64,000 bases of DNA from contig JAKOGH010000736.1 of assembly GCA_024811115.1 (NCBI GenBank), positions 186,001 to 250,000 of the forward strand. The letters run 5' to 3'. Source of the DNA: Terana coerulea (lineage: Eukaryota; Basidiomycota; Agaricomycetes; Polyporales; Phanerochaetaceae). A model generated the notes under the pieces. That model did not search any database. It had not been told where the DNA came from and saw only the letters and a program-made list of their open reading frames with translations. The position numbers and the translations under genes were made by a program. Shown piece after piece: positions 1 to 12,308 of this stretch (within the stretch, counting starts at the first letter, position 1; each line of letters begins with the position of its first letter).

Positions 1-115
1 TCATATATGTCCTCGGACTGCGTACATCGCCTGGACCTCCTCCTTTGACTCCTGCTCTTAATCGCTGCCTGCGGCCGCGGCGTCCACGTTCGTTGTCCCG
101 CATTTGCAGAGGACC

Positions 116-1773
116 ATGGTGGACTGGCATAGCCCCCAGGTCATCGAAAAGTGCTTAGTGCTTTTCGCTCAAACTACCGTGTTTTTCTTCGGCGTATATA
201 TGTGCGTGTTTCTGGCCTCGGTTCGGATGACCCTCATTACACCGATTGCTAATGATTTTGCGCGTAGCTGGTATCTCGTTGTTTCCTTCCACAAGGTCGA
301 ACTCGTACTACTCTTGCGGCGGACGCGCCCCAAGTGGATGCATGTGAGGCAGCTTCGCTTCGTCTCAGTCGTCGAATCTAACCGGTGTTTCAGCTCCCGT
401 ACTTGGCGGCACGTTATACGAACCTGGCAGCAATAATTTCCATGTAAGACTCACATTTCAATGGTGCCTTATGCGCGACTGAATGACTCGCTTAGAATAA
501 CTACCACTGCTATGGCTGCATCATCGTCTCCCGATAAAGCAAACTCTTGTTCTGGGATTTGTGCGTGTGGGAAGTTGTAAACTGCTGGAGAACTTACTGA
601 ACAGTTCTCTAGCGTTTTTGCGCTTGATATCAGTACGTTCCACCACTGTGCTTGACTAAGTGAAAATAGCGACTGAGTTCATTCACACAGACCTTGGGAG
701 ACGTTGCGTTGGTCGCTGCCAGTACTAACCTGGCGTTGAGGGCGTAAGTTGCAGAAACTAGTCAGCCCAGGAGTCTATCATGTGCTCATATGTGGAACAG
801 TATGGCGCTTTGGAAAGACCGCAAACCTGTTTTGACATTTATCATCTTCGTCTGCGTAGCCAACTTTGCGTACGCAATAATCGGTAAGGGTCTTTGATCT
901 CCGCTGTGGATGTTTGTTGACCTCGCATTGCACGATATTAGTCGGAATTGCGGGCGTGAGCAAACAGTGGGACCCAACGCACACGTTTTGTACCGTCAAG
1001 GTTGATCCAAAGGCCGAAGGCGCACTACTAGCTTTGTTCATGTGCAGTGAGTTGTCATGTGTGCTATATAAGATGTTTTATTGACCACTATGCCCTCATC
1101 GACAGCCATCGCGTGGGATATCAGCATTCTCGTACTCACCATTGCGGGCATGAGGAGAAAACAGCTCCCTGCTCACTCGCCTATGCACAACGTGATGCTC
1201 ACCACTGGCGCGGGCTATGTTTTCATCTCCATGCTGACGTGCATCCCGATGGCGGTATGCTTATCTTGCGGGGTGTATCTCTTGTTACGTGCTGACTGTG
1301 AAATTCTATAGGTAATGTCGATTCTGCGCCTCAACGGTGCGCTTGACAGCATACTAGTACTAAGGTTACGGGACTAATGCACCCTTACGTAGACGTCATG
1401 AAAATCTTCTTTATGCCTTCTGGTGAGCTATAACCCTCACTTCTTCGCCAAGATACTGATAAGTCAATCCAGGTACCACCATAAGCGTCATGGCCTCGTG
1501 TGCCTCGGTCACTTCACTTCTGGACATCAAACAGAACAGCGACCTGGAGTGTGTTGCCAATGTCTCTCTCACAGGATTGTCTGGCTGATGTACGACTCCA
1601 GGGAGCGCCCAAATCCTGGCGAAATCGAGAGCTCTATCTACGCGAACATGCGCCCGAAGACGTTGACCTCCGTTGTTGAACCGTGCGTACACCCGAGGTC
1701 GCCACCTCTCTCAACTCCGCTGACTTCAGATTGCAGGGTGGGATGGGACAGCTCAAGTGTCCTCGCGGAATAA
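116..1773 (+). CDS. MVDW-family multi-pass membrane protein, copy 1
   Basis: Multi-exon gene for a membrane protein of unknown function, the first of six relatives in the window. The start MVDWHSPQVIEK matches the starts of the other copies and is followed by a hydrophobic stretch ending FFFGVY. Further shared blocks are WYLVVSFHKVELVLLLRRT near 270-330, LPYLAARYTNLAAI near 400, the family hallmark QWDPTHTFC near 970-1000, a hydrophobic exon with AWDISILVLTIAGMRRKQLP (about 1108-1170), then VMASCASVTSLLDIK (about 1490-1540). The last exon carries RPKTLTSVV and ends GWDSSSVLAE before TAA. The intron that removes the apparent stop in the 1550-1600 stretch runs from GTGTGT to CAG before GAGCGCCC, and its position matches that in copies 2 and 3. 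About seven hydrophobic segments can be counted. No catalytic motif is visible. Family membership is clear; function is unknown. Confidence 0.7.
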
Positions 1774-2424
1774 CCCTAGCGAATGGTTCGGTCACAACAC
1801 GGTCTTTTCCGCCAAGGGTTGCTTAACGGACCTCCGTGATGCTCCTCGGACCGTATGTCTCAGCTCGGGAGCGGGTACTGGCACCATAGCTTCCCACACC
1901 TTCCGCTCTATCGCGGCGTGACATCGCGGGTCATCTCTGAGCTCTCCAGTACATCCCCAGACAAGCTTTTCGTGAGCTTCATACCGTCGGGGCCATGTAG
2001 CTATCGGTACCAGCGCGTCCCTGGGCAACTCGTTTAAGTATTTTCGACAACCCTTGAAGGGCACCGTAATATTTTTTCGACATACCTTACGTCGCAGTCA
2101 TTTCATCGCAATACTACTTATTTGAATCAGATTTGAATGTATGGGAACACACGTTGACCCGTTGACCGAACGCGATGTTGTGAAAGGGCCAAGCTTTGGG
2201 AGAAGCCGAGCGGCATGCTGGTTCGGCATGCCGAACTCTGTCATGAACAACCACCATCTCGCCCGACTTGGCTTCGCTTGGCATATCACTGGCGGACGTA
2301 GGCCGCCAGGCTCTCCTTCTCTCTTCTCTCTCTTCTCTCCCGGTTTCTTTCTTGACTCGAGACGCAACTGCGCTGTGAGCCTCGGCGACAGCTGCGTGCA
2401 CAGAACGGCTGGGACGACCTCCTC
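1774..2424. other. Intergenic region upstream of the protease gene
   Basis: No gene is supported. A minus-strand reading frame at 1792-2064 has protein-like composition (it includes LPRDALVPIATWPRR) but shows no family I recognise and no introns or partner exons; it could be a relic. A pyrimidine-rich tract of CT repeats at about 2310-2342 lies roughly 85 bases upstream of the protease start and may belong to its promoter. Confidence 0.35.
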
Positions 2425-4502
2425 ATGACTATTCGACCACTTGTCTTGGCTCTCTTGGTTCTGGAATGCTTCGCTGCTAGTCATGCAAATGAGACGGTGT
2501 CTGGTCGTGGACTCCATCTGCCTCTGGTCAGGAGAGAGGTCCAAAGACCAAGACTGGAGAAGAGAGAAGGAGGGACTGCAGCGATAGGTGTAGGGGATTT
2601 CGTAGACGTGTATGTTGTCCAATTCTCGGGCATACGCAACCTGCTATAATTCGTGCTCGCACAGGACATACAATGTTCTTGTCCAAGTTGGAGGAATTGA
2701 GACACCGTTGGTACTGGGTACGTCAACTCTGCCGCTCATTCGCGCGCGCATATAGTCACCTTGCCGCCGCAGATACCGGTTCTGCAGACCTCTGGGTCAT
2801 CTCGGACGCATGCACGGGAAACTGCACGTCAGACGTCCCACTCTACCCACAAACTACCTTTCAACCTACCGGGCAGCAAGTTCAACTTCTGTATGGCGAT
2901 TCACGGACGGGTACGCATGCTACTGGGCCCATAGGAAGGGATAAGACTGGTGTAGCGGGGCTCTCGACTGACGACCAGTACTTTGCTGCCATCGTCGACA
3001 CGAATACGACCGTATTGGAGACTGGCTCGGCGGGTATCTTTGGACTGGGGTTTCCTGCGATCAGGTGCGTTCTTTACCTTGGCGGTGATCATACAGCGTT
3101 CTGAACCTCCGTCTCCGTTAGTGTACTGTGGCGGCAGCTTCTACAGGCACAGTTGAACAGTGAGCCTCCACAGGCAAAGTCACGACGCGACTACGCGATC
3201 CGCACATTTCCAGATTTCAACTTCCGTCAACCGTCCTTCCCCTCCTTCGACTTCCTCACGTCGACAGTTCCGCCGCACGTCCACTCCAAGCGACAGAACA
3301 CATCCCTGCAGTCTTCCCCCGAGGTGGTCGCCTCTTTCGCGACGTACGGCCCGCTCTTCTCGCGCTTGATCACCCAGCGCGCGTTGGCACTGCCGATGTT
3401 TGCGACGACGCTCCAGCGGGACTCGGTCGACATCGGTGGAAACGTGGGCATGCTTTCTCTAGGCGAGCTGCCTGCCGGCGTGCAATCGGACAGCTTGACC
3501 TGGGTCCCGCTCCGTGCGTACACGCCGCAAGAGGGTGGGCTACCGCCGTCGCCGGAAGCTCCAAACGAGGTTAGTACTTGTGTACTACACATAACTCGTG
3601 AAAGACTAAACCGATGGTTCCTAGGTTTATCCACTGGTATGGGAGATTGCTATCGACGACGTGTATTTTGACGGCGCCAAGCTGGACCGCTCGAAACTGT
3701 CCTCGTCGGCAATCACGCTTTCTGCGTTGATCGATACCGTAAGACGGGTTTCCTATTCTTACGTCCCCTTCTCATCGTGCACCAGGGCAACTCTCTCATC
3801 CGCGGTCCGCAAGACGTGATCGCGCAGATTTACAGCAAGCTCGGCAGCGAGTCCTTCGACTGCGCCGCGCCGCACAACCTCACGTTCCTCGTCGGCGGGA
3901 AGCCCTTCCCGGTCGACCCGCGCGACTTTGTGCACCCCGCCTCGGCGTCCGACGGCGGGTGTGCGGCGGCGCTGGCGGCGACCGACCCGCCTGGCGCCGG
4001 CTTTCTGTACAGCTGGAGCCTGGGCGACCCGTTCTTGAAGTCGTGAGCACCCTGTCTGCGCTGCCGCGCGTGATTCGCGTTGACTTGGGCTGCCTTAGCG
4101 TGCTGGCCGCCTTCCATTACGGCAACCTCACGCACCCGTCCCAGGACCCGCCGCGCATCGGCTTGCTCTCGACGGCCCCCGCCGACGCCGGGGCGCGTCT
4201 CCAGGAAGCCGTGTCCGCCGCCGCGAAGAACGGGGGCGTCTTCCCCGGTGCGTCGCGTCCGCTGCCGTGCGTCCTTCGTGCTCACGTGGGTTGTTCATAT
4301 AGCTACGTCCAACCCGGCGCCGTCCGGCACCTTCGCGGCGTCGACGACGGGCGTCGGCGGTATCCCGCAGGCAACGGCGGTCACCCTCAACAACACGAGC
4401 ACGGACACGTCCTCGCCGAACGCGGCGTCCACCCTTCGGTGTGCCTTCGCGACGCCATGGACGGTGCTCGCCATTGTGCCACTCTTGATACTTTTCCATT
4501 GA
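2425..4502 (+). CDS. GPI-anchored pepsin-like aspartic protease (family A1)
   Basis: Secreted endopeptidase of the pepsin/yapsin type, expected at the plasma membrane or cell wall. The N-terminus is a signal peptide (MTIRPLVLALLVLECFAASHA) followed by a short basic propeptide ending in KRE. The first catalytic motif is VLDTGSADLW (about 2717-2795); its Asp codon is split by an intron. The second is LIDTGNSLIRGP (about 3728-3808), also interrupted by an intron between DT and G. The Y75-type flap probably lies in the block with QLLYGDSRTG. Between the lobes come FGLGFPAI and RDSVDIGGNVGMLSLGELP. A Ser/Thr/Ala-rich stalk follows, then a hydrophobic C-terminus TPWTVLAIVPLLILFH, the usual shape of a GPI-attachment signal. 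Both catalytic Asp residues are present and every intron I resolved keeps frame, so the enzyme should be active. The start is the only ATG that gives a signal peptide. Confidence 0.88.
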
Positions 4503-4792
4503 AGGGGGCCGAGCCTGTCACCCGCCAAAACATTCGTTCAGGTGTAATTTTGTACCATAGCTTTGTAGGTAATGGATGTACAGTGGCTAATATCTATAGT
4601 TTTTTTGTGGAACATGAGGTTGTTTTTCGCACATCAGGCATTGCACGATTCTTCAAGATATTACACGCATACAACATACGATGGTACGTAAAGACAACGA
4701 AATACGCAGGGACAGAGCAACGCCTATTTTGGGGACACAGTCTCGAGGCACTGACTGCGAGTGCGAACACACGCTGCCATGCCTGCACGTAC

Positions 4793-7003
4793 TCACACAG
4801 CGTAGTGCTTCTGCGTCGGCGACGCGGGCGCAGACTCGTCCTTTTCGTACATGACCGTGTCGACCTGCACCGCCAGGCTCGTGTTCTGGCTCGCCTAGCC
4901 TCACACGCCCATCAATCAGCGCACGCCCACCGGACAGCCACAAAGGGACGCATACGGCGCACCTTGGTCGTCGACGGGCTGAAGTGCGCCGGCCGCGCGC
5001 TCGCGGGGCGTGCGCGGCGCGGCGACTGGGGGTCGGAGAAGCGGGAGAGCGGGATGGAGACGACGTCGGAGGCGGACGGCCGGGATTTCTCCATGATGCC
5101 CTCGCGCGCGTTGAGCCTACGTGACAGGCGCGCGGTGAGCAGGGGAGGCAGCGATGCGGCGCGGGAGCGGGGCTTACATCGCTAGGTACGCGTTGGCGTA
5201 GACTGGATGCGGGGGCGTACTGGTTAGTACACGACGCAGCTGGGAGGAGAGTATGGGGGCTGACGTTTGGGAACGATGAAGTAGACTGCGACGTAGCCGA
5301 AGTTGCGGCGTTGGACGCCGAACTGTGTGGGGATGAGCAGATGAGGAGGTGGATGTGGCGATATGACTGACGAGAACGATGTTGATAATCAGTGCGACAC
5401 TGTCCCAGACATCTTGGTGAGTAGAAAGCATCATCAAACAGGTGGCAGTGGGGGACCTACACAGTGAGAGCACCTAAGAACCTCGCATTAGTGTCCTATC
5501 ACATAAACCCGTTTGCAGGCCCCGACACACCCGTGTTGATCACATAGGCCATCAGGACATTGATCATCGACTCCGTCCTGCGCAGGACAACAAACACTCA
5601 TCACACCCCCAACAATAAACGCACGCGGCACGTACCGCCTGAATCCAGTCCGTGCCTTCTGCAGGTAGTAGCACAGGAACGCGACGATCAGCGTGTCGCC
5701 GGCGAGCCCGGTGGCGAACTCGGCGAACACAAAGTTCTGTAGCAGGTGCGAGGCGTTTCAGTGAGGATCGGCGTCATTATGGGGAACACGGGGAAGAGGA
5801 GCGGCGGACCTCGAAGGTTGCCAGGCCCGCGAAGGTGTCTTGGTGGAACCTACGAGGAAGACGGTCAGTGCTCGTCCCGTGACGGTAGCCGGCCCACTGA
5901 CGCTTTCACCGTGATGACTGACGAGGAGAATGCTCAGCCAAGTTTGAGAGACAAACGACGTCTTGAAACTCACCAATGCCAAAAGCTTGTTCGAACGTTA
6001 AACATGCGTTCAAGAGGAAAGTACATACACGCGGTAGACTCACCCATATCCAACAGCGAAACGACGGCCTGTGCGTAACGCGAGTAGTGAGCGAGATTGC
6101 ACGTAGCCGCGTCGCATCGGTCACTCACGATCAGCAGCGCGGGCACAACGTGGCCCTCGCTCACTGCGACGCATACCCTTGGTCAACGTTGCCTCGACGC
6201 ACAGATGTTGAAGCTCACGTTTCCACACGCGTACAGCGAACATCCTATGGCAGATAATCAGCATCAATTGTGGATTGATGTCACCATGGGACTCACCCGC
6301 GTATGATAACCTCAGTGATAGGCTTGGCAGCGTGGCTGTTTCAGGACATGAAGAGTGAAAGACAAGTACAGGACTTACTGTGAAAAGCATGTGCAACTTC
6401 ATGGAGTACGATTCAACTACAATCAAGGACACGCGAGGAGGGAAAACGCACCAGAGTGCTCCTGCAAGCTCAGGTGATGAATGAAGGACCAGAGGAGCAG
6501 AGCAGACGCCACTGACCAGACAGGCGACGCAATGGCTGCAGGGTTGCCGTAGTTTGTGACCAGGTAGAAGTAGACGGTGTGAGATGCGAAACACGTGTCG
6601 ACGGTGTCGAGCAGCCTGTGTGCTAGGTCAGCCAGCCTCAACAGACGTGGACACGGGCAGCAGCAGTACCATAAAATGAACACCTGTACATGTACTTGCC
6701 ATTACTCGCAAAAGTCAAAGCCGAGGGCGAGGGGAGTGCTTACCACAGACTTTCGGAACCAGCCATCCGTGAGACTGTGTTGGTAGTAGACCACCGTCTG
6801 CAGAGACGTGATCCCGTAAAACCTGCATAAGAGAGCCTATCAACGCTAGGTCTGAACCGCGGGCCTCGGCTCACGTACACGGCGGTGATCAAAACGCCGA
6901 TGAGCAGCGCGCCCACGGTTGCGTCGAGGCTGAGCGGAGGCATGCCCCCAGGAATCATCGCGGAGGGCGGCATAGAGGACGGCGGCGCTCCCGGTCCAGA
7001 CAT
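4793..7003 (-). CDS. DUF6534 multi-pass membrane protein, copy A
   Basis: Basidiomycete 7-TM-like protein of unknown function. The N-terminus is rich in Pro and Met (MSGPGAPPSSMPPSAM) and leads to TVGALLIGVLITAVY, then GITSLQTV..YYQHSL and LLDTVDTCFASHTVYFYLV near 6530-6600, all typical of these proteins. The C-terminal DUF6534 block (about 5730-5100) has EFATGLAGDTLIVAFLCYYL, a TESMINVLMAYVINTG-like helix and NAYLAM. The cytosolic tail has VVSIPLSRFSDP and ends QKHYAV before TGA at 4793-4795. Tail motifs and terminus match copies B (23187) and C (27044). It lies tail to tail with the aspartic protease. I set the end from the conserved C-terminus in the last small exon. Confidence 0.78.
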
Positions 7004-8841
7004 CCCTGATCTAGGCGCGGTGCGATATGTTCAATGGTGTTGTCCGCGAGGCAGCGCCTAGCTCCCTGTGGCGCAGTGCGGGCGGCGGGGGCGAGTCGAG
7101 GGGATATCGATAGAGTGCCCTGCGGCGCCTCGGTCTTATAACCACAGCGTGCTATATAGTCAATGTCGCTCCCGGTGCGACGGAGGTTGCGATCAGGGCG
7201 GGCTGTGAGTGGTGGGTGGCCACAGGGATGCCGTCCGCGCTTCGATCTGGAAAATCTGGCGAGCGTGATGCTGCCTGGCTGGGCGGGAGCAGATGCAGTA
7301 ACGCACGGCCTTCGGTATCGTGCTTCCCTGGCAGCACCCTGTTGGGGGACGGGAAACCGATTACCCGTCCCGGCGATGGCCACTGGCCAGCGTTTGAGCG
7401 GTGTCTGTTGCAGTAAACGCGCGCTCCGGGTGGAAAACTGCATTGTGCTTTCTATACCAAGTCAACCTCCGAGTTGGCCGTAATAAGTACTAGACATCGC
7501 TTCACCTCCTCGAAGTCCTTTTCATAGTGGTGATGCTTTCAAGCCGGGTACCCCTACAGGTAGAGTTCTCGTTATCAGCCCGAGTCGTGCCAGTCGAGAT
7601 CAGAGTGGGCTGTCCCAAAATTGTACTTACCTCACACGTCATGATGGCTGTACTGCGGCGTCATCACTGCAGTTCTCCCTCCCTCGTTCCGTTCTCTCAT
7701 GGAGTCCTTTCATCCGTGCTTAGCGGCCAGCGCGTGTGGCAGCAACACTGACCAAAGTTCAAGCAGAGGGGAAGAGTCAGAAGACAGGAAGCTCTTAGAG
7801 TTATGATCGAGTTGATTGGCGAAAGCCAGCAGACACTATAGCCAGACAAAGGGAAGCCATTATACATCTACCTGTCCCCGTCGACGACGGGCATCTGCGA
7901 TCGGAGGGCGGTGGTTCAGCAGCAAAAGCGACATGTGCTGGCACCCAGTCCGAGTCAGTGCCGAGCGCCACCACGTCCTCGGCAATCACCGCCGCGTGGA
8001 CAGCATCCACAGTCCGACATCGCCGCCACCTTGTCTGACAGCCCTTCGCGGCGGAGCCCAGGGCAGGTAATGAAGACATGCAGCATCGGAGCGGACAGAA
8101 GGGGGCGGACGCAGCATCCGCGCAGTTCAAAAATAGCGTGTGGGGACAGGTGGTGGCGCATAAATCAGCATTGGGACATCCGAGCGCGTGCGAGCCGAGA
8201 AGCGTGGGCGGTGATGTCGTCTACTATGTTCTCGCAGAGCACGAGCAGAAGGGAAAGACATTGGGGCACTTGCGTGCTGGGCGGTGGAACTTACGGTAAC
8301 GCATGCGAACGAGAAGTTAATATGGCCATGTGCTATCACCCGACGAACAGTTTTTCTCACAACACAATCTGCGAAACGTGCTCTTCCCCAACCACATTCT
8401 TGTTCGAGGACAGCACCAGGGTTTTGCGGTCGCGCTCGAGTGTGCAGCGCGATTATAAGTTATAGCAAGATCAACCAAATAGCTCTTCTCATCCACGCCC
8501 GCGAAGTAGGCCCTCTTTCCAACGAAGATGCTCTCAAGCTTGCGCCAGCTGTCGCAAAGATCCTGCACAAGTCTACGACCGCGATAGAGCGGACGGCATG
8601 GCTTACGGTAGAGCATGCGAGTTGGTGAAATGTAGGATCCAGCGAACAATCACCGACAGACGGCCCTACCCACAAAAGATGCCATCGTCCGGACCTTTCC
8701 AGGTCTGCGACCGCGCTGGATTGTGCGAGAAAACAGTAAAGATGCAAATTATCTAGATGTTACTGTACCATACGAGCAAGCGAGCAGTCCTCGAGTCTCC
8801 CGCCCCGCCCAATGCGCGTGTTCGTCTCACCGGGAACATTC
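7004..8841. other. Long intergenic region, possible relic
   Basis: No gene I can support. GC-rich open frames on both strands between 7.15 and 7.45 kb look like chance. Between 7.8 and 8.75 kb there are longer frames on both strands (for example minus 7801-8130 and plus 7911-8465) but no recognisable motif and no consistent exon chain. It may hold a decayed gene. Confidence 0.3.
7153..7158 (-). promoter_or_regulatory. Possible TATA box of DUF6534 copy A
   Basis: TATATA about 150 bases upstream of the ATG at 7003, in an otherwise GC-rich stretch; a second AT-rich TTATAA sits at about 7135-7140. Position and isolation fit a core promoter element, but there is no transcript evidence. Confidence 0.35.
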
Positions 8842-10552
8842 TCAAGCATGTTCCAGCTTCTCTGTAGGTTCTTCCGCGACCCCGCTCGCATGATCCCACC
8901 CTGAGCTGTTGTCCCGTTTGTCAGCGGCCGTGCCAGACGGATGAGAGCGAACGGAATGGACGAACATGTTGACAACGGACGTAAGTGCGTTTGGCGTCTT
9001 GTTGGCAAAGGCAGCGCTGTCGATGCCCTGAGGCTTCGGTGCTTCGCTGTACAGTTCTGCTTTTTCAGTGATGATGACTGTGATGGAGGTGGGGCCACGC
9101 ACGCAGTGTCCGCGGCCTCTTTCATGTCCAGGAGCGAGGTGACCGAGGCAGAGGACGCCATGACACTTATGGTGCACCCTGCCCTCGCTATCAGCCCTCT
9201 TTCTGGCGGAAGACACGGAAGGGCTTACCAGACGGAAGGAAGAACACCTTCATCGCATCTATGGCAATGTAAAATAACTGGGCTCACTTCACGCAAGCGG
9301 GCGAAGAAAACTACGTACCATTCAGGTCCATGAAAGACATGACCTTCGAATACATCAGCACAAACCGTCCACGGTGCAGACATCACAGAGACACTCACAG
9401 CCATCGGAACGCACGTCAGCAGCGTGATGACCACGTACGCCACGCCGGTCGTGAGCAGGCTCGCGCGCAGCGGCGACCCGCGCGGGAGGTGCTTGCGGCG
9501 CATGCCCGTGACGGTGAGGAACAGAATCGAGACGTCCCACGTGATCGCTGCCCGGCGCAAAAAAAACATCAGCGTCCTCGCGCCCACCACCGGCGCACAG
9601 CAAATTGGCGACGCACTGAGCATGAAGAACACGAGCAGCGCGCCGCGCGCGCGGGTCGATCCCGATCGTGCAGAACGTGTGCTGCGGGTCCCACTGCGTG
9701 CTCACGCCCGCGGTGCCCACTGTCTCGCGCCGCGAATCTCAGCCAGCGCATGCGACACGTGCGGGGATGGACGTACGGCTGAAGGCGTACGCGAAGTGCA
9801 GCACGCACACGACGATGAGAGTGCAGAACAGGACGGTGCAGTCCTTCCAGAGCACCATGCTACCGAGGACGTCAGATACGGCGGGCGAAGGAGGCGGGTT
9901 GGCGGGACGTACGCGCGCAATGCGAGGTTGGCGCTGGCGGATGTGAGCGCGATGTCGCCCAAGACCTGTGCCCGAGTGAGCCAGGCCTTCAGTCCTCAGA
10001 AAAATGGAAACAAACGCACCGATATCAGTCGCAAGAGCCCTGTGATGCACGGCCAGTGCGTGATTAGCACACACACCGTAGGTTGCATACATGCAGCGCA
10101 CCTAAACCAGAGCACATTCCAGACGGCGCGGCCGACGAGGTGGTGCCCATCGGCGTCGTCGCCGTTCTGTAAAACCACAACCCTAGTTCAGCATACCGGA
10201 ACACCGTGCGTCGTCCGCGGAATACGTTACATTGCAATCAAGGTCGCCAGATGCGAGTAGCGAGCGATCAAATAAGGAATCTGGATGCGTGTCAGCTCAA
10301 CGCCTACAGCGCATGCAGCGAGCGGCCGCGGGACGTACGTGAACAAAGTGTGGCTTCGTCCGGCGCAGGAGCAGGCCCAGCTCAACCTTGCGGAATGTCA
10401 CGATGAGGTACCACCTGAGGAGGGCATCAGCATAGGCGGTAGCGAGCACGCCGCGAGAAGACGCACGTATAAACACCGAAAAAGGCCATCGTCGTGCGTG
10501 CGAAGACGAGCATGACCTTTTCGATCACCTGCGGGCTATGCCAGTCAACCAT
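8842..10552 (-). CDS. MVDW-family multi-pass membrane protein, copy 2
   Basis: Second member of the family, starting MVDWHSPQVIEKVMLVFART and continuing with the shared blocks WYLIVTFRKVELGLLLRRTK, IPYLIARYSHLATLIA, DIALTSASANLALRA, MVLWKDCTVLFCTLIVVC, then the hallmark TQWDPQHTFCTIGIDPR (about 9650-9710). Next come ITWDVSILFLTVTGMRRKHL and LLTTGVAYVVITLLTCVPMA (about 9425-9500), and VMASSASVTSLLDMKEAADTA. A short intron (GTGCGT...ACAG, about 9100-9045) joins this to EAPKPQGIDSAAF and KTPNALTSVVNMFV. The tail ends PTEKLEHA. The frame is preserved across the introns I tested. It points away from copy 1 and sits just upstream of the Rpp30 3' end. No enzymatic motif; probably a plasma-membrane or endomembrane protein. 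Confidence 0.75.
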
Positions 10553-10654
10553 AGTGCTTGCAGGCTCGTAGAAAGTTAGTGGAAAAGGAACGTTGAGAGC
10601 ACAAGAAAGAGAAGGAAGAGGTTGATGCTCATCCGCTACTCAGATCTAAGGATC

Positions 10655-10660
10655 TATATA
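10655..10660 (-). promoter_or_regulatory. Possible TATA box of MVDW copy 2
   Basis: TATATA (self-complementary) about 105 bases upstream of the ATG at 10552, in the 393-base gap between this gene and the Rpp30 stop. Suggestive by position only. Confidence 0.35.
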
Positions 10661-10945
10661 CGCCCGCGGAAAACATATGCGGCGTGAGTACTACATGCTC
10701 GCTGTCAACCGTTGTCAGCGACGCATATAGGGCGTCGAGGGGTGCGTAGCCGCCGGGCGGGACACGCCTGTTTCGTCTCAACTCAGCGGCGGGACGCCCC
10801 CACGCGCTCGCTTGGCACGCCTGGATATGGACGAGCGCACGCCGGGCCGTCTGAGCATTTTCGCGCGACGATTTCCGAGGGCACTGGTTTAGGTTTCCGC
10901 AAATCTGCGAGATGTATGTACACGGACGGTGCCACGGACGGTGCG

Positions 10946-12308
10946 CTATGCGCCACCCTGCTGGCCCGTGCCTGGGCCCTTGGCCTTTTTCTTCTTGCGC
11001 TGCGACCCAGCGGCTTCCTTCTCCTTCTCCGTCAGCCTCGGGGCCTGCGAGGGCGCCGCGGTCGAATCCTCGCGCGGCCGTTTCCTTGTGCTTGTAGAGG
11101 CCGGCTCTGCTGGCTGCTCTGCCAATGTAGCGCCAGCGAGTACCCCACGGTCGCCGGGGCGGCGGGGGCTGCTTGGGCAGGCGATTGCTCCGCTGTCGTC
11201 GAGGGCAGGATAACAGTCGGCTCGGAAAACACAGCCCTGTATGTTCGGCGAGTCTCTGTCAGAGATGATATGTCAGTCCGTGAGTCAAGCAGGCAAACGT
11301 GAGGTCGGGACGTACGCGCTCGGAGAATGAGAGACTGCGGTGTCTTCGTAGACGCGTCATGGGCAAGATTCTGCGCTAGGCCGAGCAGGGTGATCCTACC
11401 GCCAAATAAGCGAACGACAACCTATCCAGGGCCAATGAAAACTCACAGATTCCCGATATCGCGCGGCGCTCTCAAATCGGCTTGGTTTGCCACACCTCCG
11501 GTGACGATAATGCCTTTTCCTTTCGTGACCCGCACGACCTCCCGGGCCGCTGCCCACCAGTTCCGCTTTGCGCCTGCGCCGCCTTCGCTTCCGCCCGCAA
11601 GGTTGCTTGTCGCATCGCCCTCTGCGCCAAGCGCGCCGGCGTACGAGAGTTCAAATACGGCACCGTTCTTCAGAGCAGTGCGGACCATGGTGTGCTTGAG
11701 GTTGAACGGGAGGCGCGGGAGAGAGTGAGGGGAGCGAGATGATGTGCGCGGTGAGCGGCGAAGGCGTCGTGTGCGAGAGACACGCGAGAGAGAAGGACGT
11801 TGCGGTGGTTGGGAGTAGAGCTATGAGGTCGTAGGGCGTGAAGAGCGCAGCGTGTCCGGTGGTCTGCGCCGGCATCAACACCATAGTGGCACGGTCGTAT
11901 ACGTGAAGCTCACCAGGCCAAAACCCTTTTCACTCTCCTCATCCAACACGATCGTCAAACGCTTCAGAAACGCGACTCCGGTGCGCTTGCGCAGCTGCTC
12001 CAGCAGCGGGTCCAGGATATTGACATGACTCTTCGGGTCGATGCGCCGATGCACGGTTTGGTTGAAAGCAAGAATGGTATATCCTACTGCCCCGGTGCAA
12101 TCAGCTTAATTTCAGGCGCTCTTATGTAGAGCTTACAATACGTGAGCAGGTCAATCCTCGCCTCTATTGCGGCTAGCTGGGCAGGCGTGAAAGACACTGC
12201 GGGCCGCTGCTGCTGCGCTTGTTGCGGCTGTTTGCCTTTGCTCTTCTTCGACTGCTGAGGCGCAACCTCTGCGATGGCTGGGACTGGAACATTGAGGTCG
12301 ATGTACAT
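10946..12308 (-). CDS. RPP1: RNase P / MRP protein subunit Rpp30 (yeast Rpp1)
   Basis: Protein subunit shared by RNase P and RNase MRP, needed in the nucleus and nucleolus for tRNA 5' maturation and rRNA processing. It has the PHP-like fold of the Rpp30 family. The start MYIDLNVPVP is the usual Rpp30 opening. The next exons give IEARIDLLTYLGYTILAFNQ, DPLLEQLRKRTGVAFLKRLT and GHAALFTPYDLIALLPTTA (about 11860-11800). After these come HTMVRTALKNGAVFELSYAG (about 11690-11640) and GIIVTGGVANQADLRAPRDI. A Lys-rich tail (KKKKAKGPGTGQQGGA) ends at TAG 10946-10948. Near 11733 the frame slips by one surplus base in a run of C (minus sense) between SFSLAC..HIISLP and LPFNLKH; see findings. Identification is secure. 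Confidence 0.88.

Noticed and set aside
1540..1610. Premature stop in MVDW copy 1 after SLLDIKQNSDLE
   Set aside because: A GT-AG intron at the same place as in copies 2 and 3 removes it and joins the conserved RPKTLTSVV exon.
7158..7443. GC-rich open frames on both strands upstream of DUF6534 copy A
   Set aside because: No known motif, mutual overlap on opposite strands and no splice context; typical of chance frames in GC-rich DNA.
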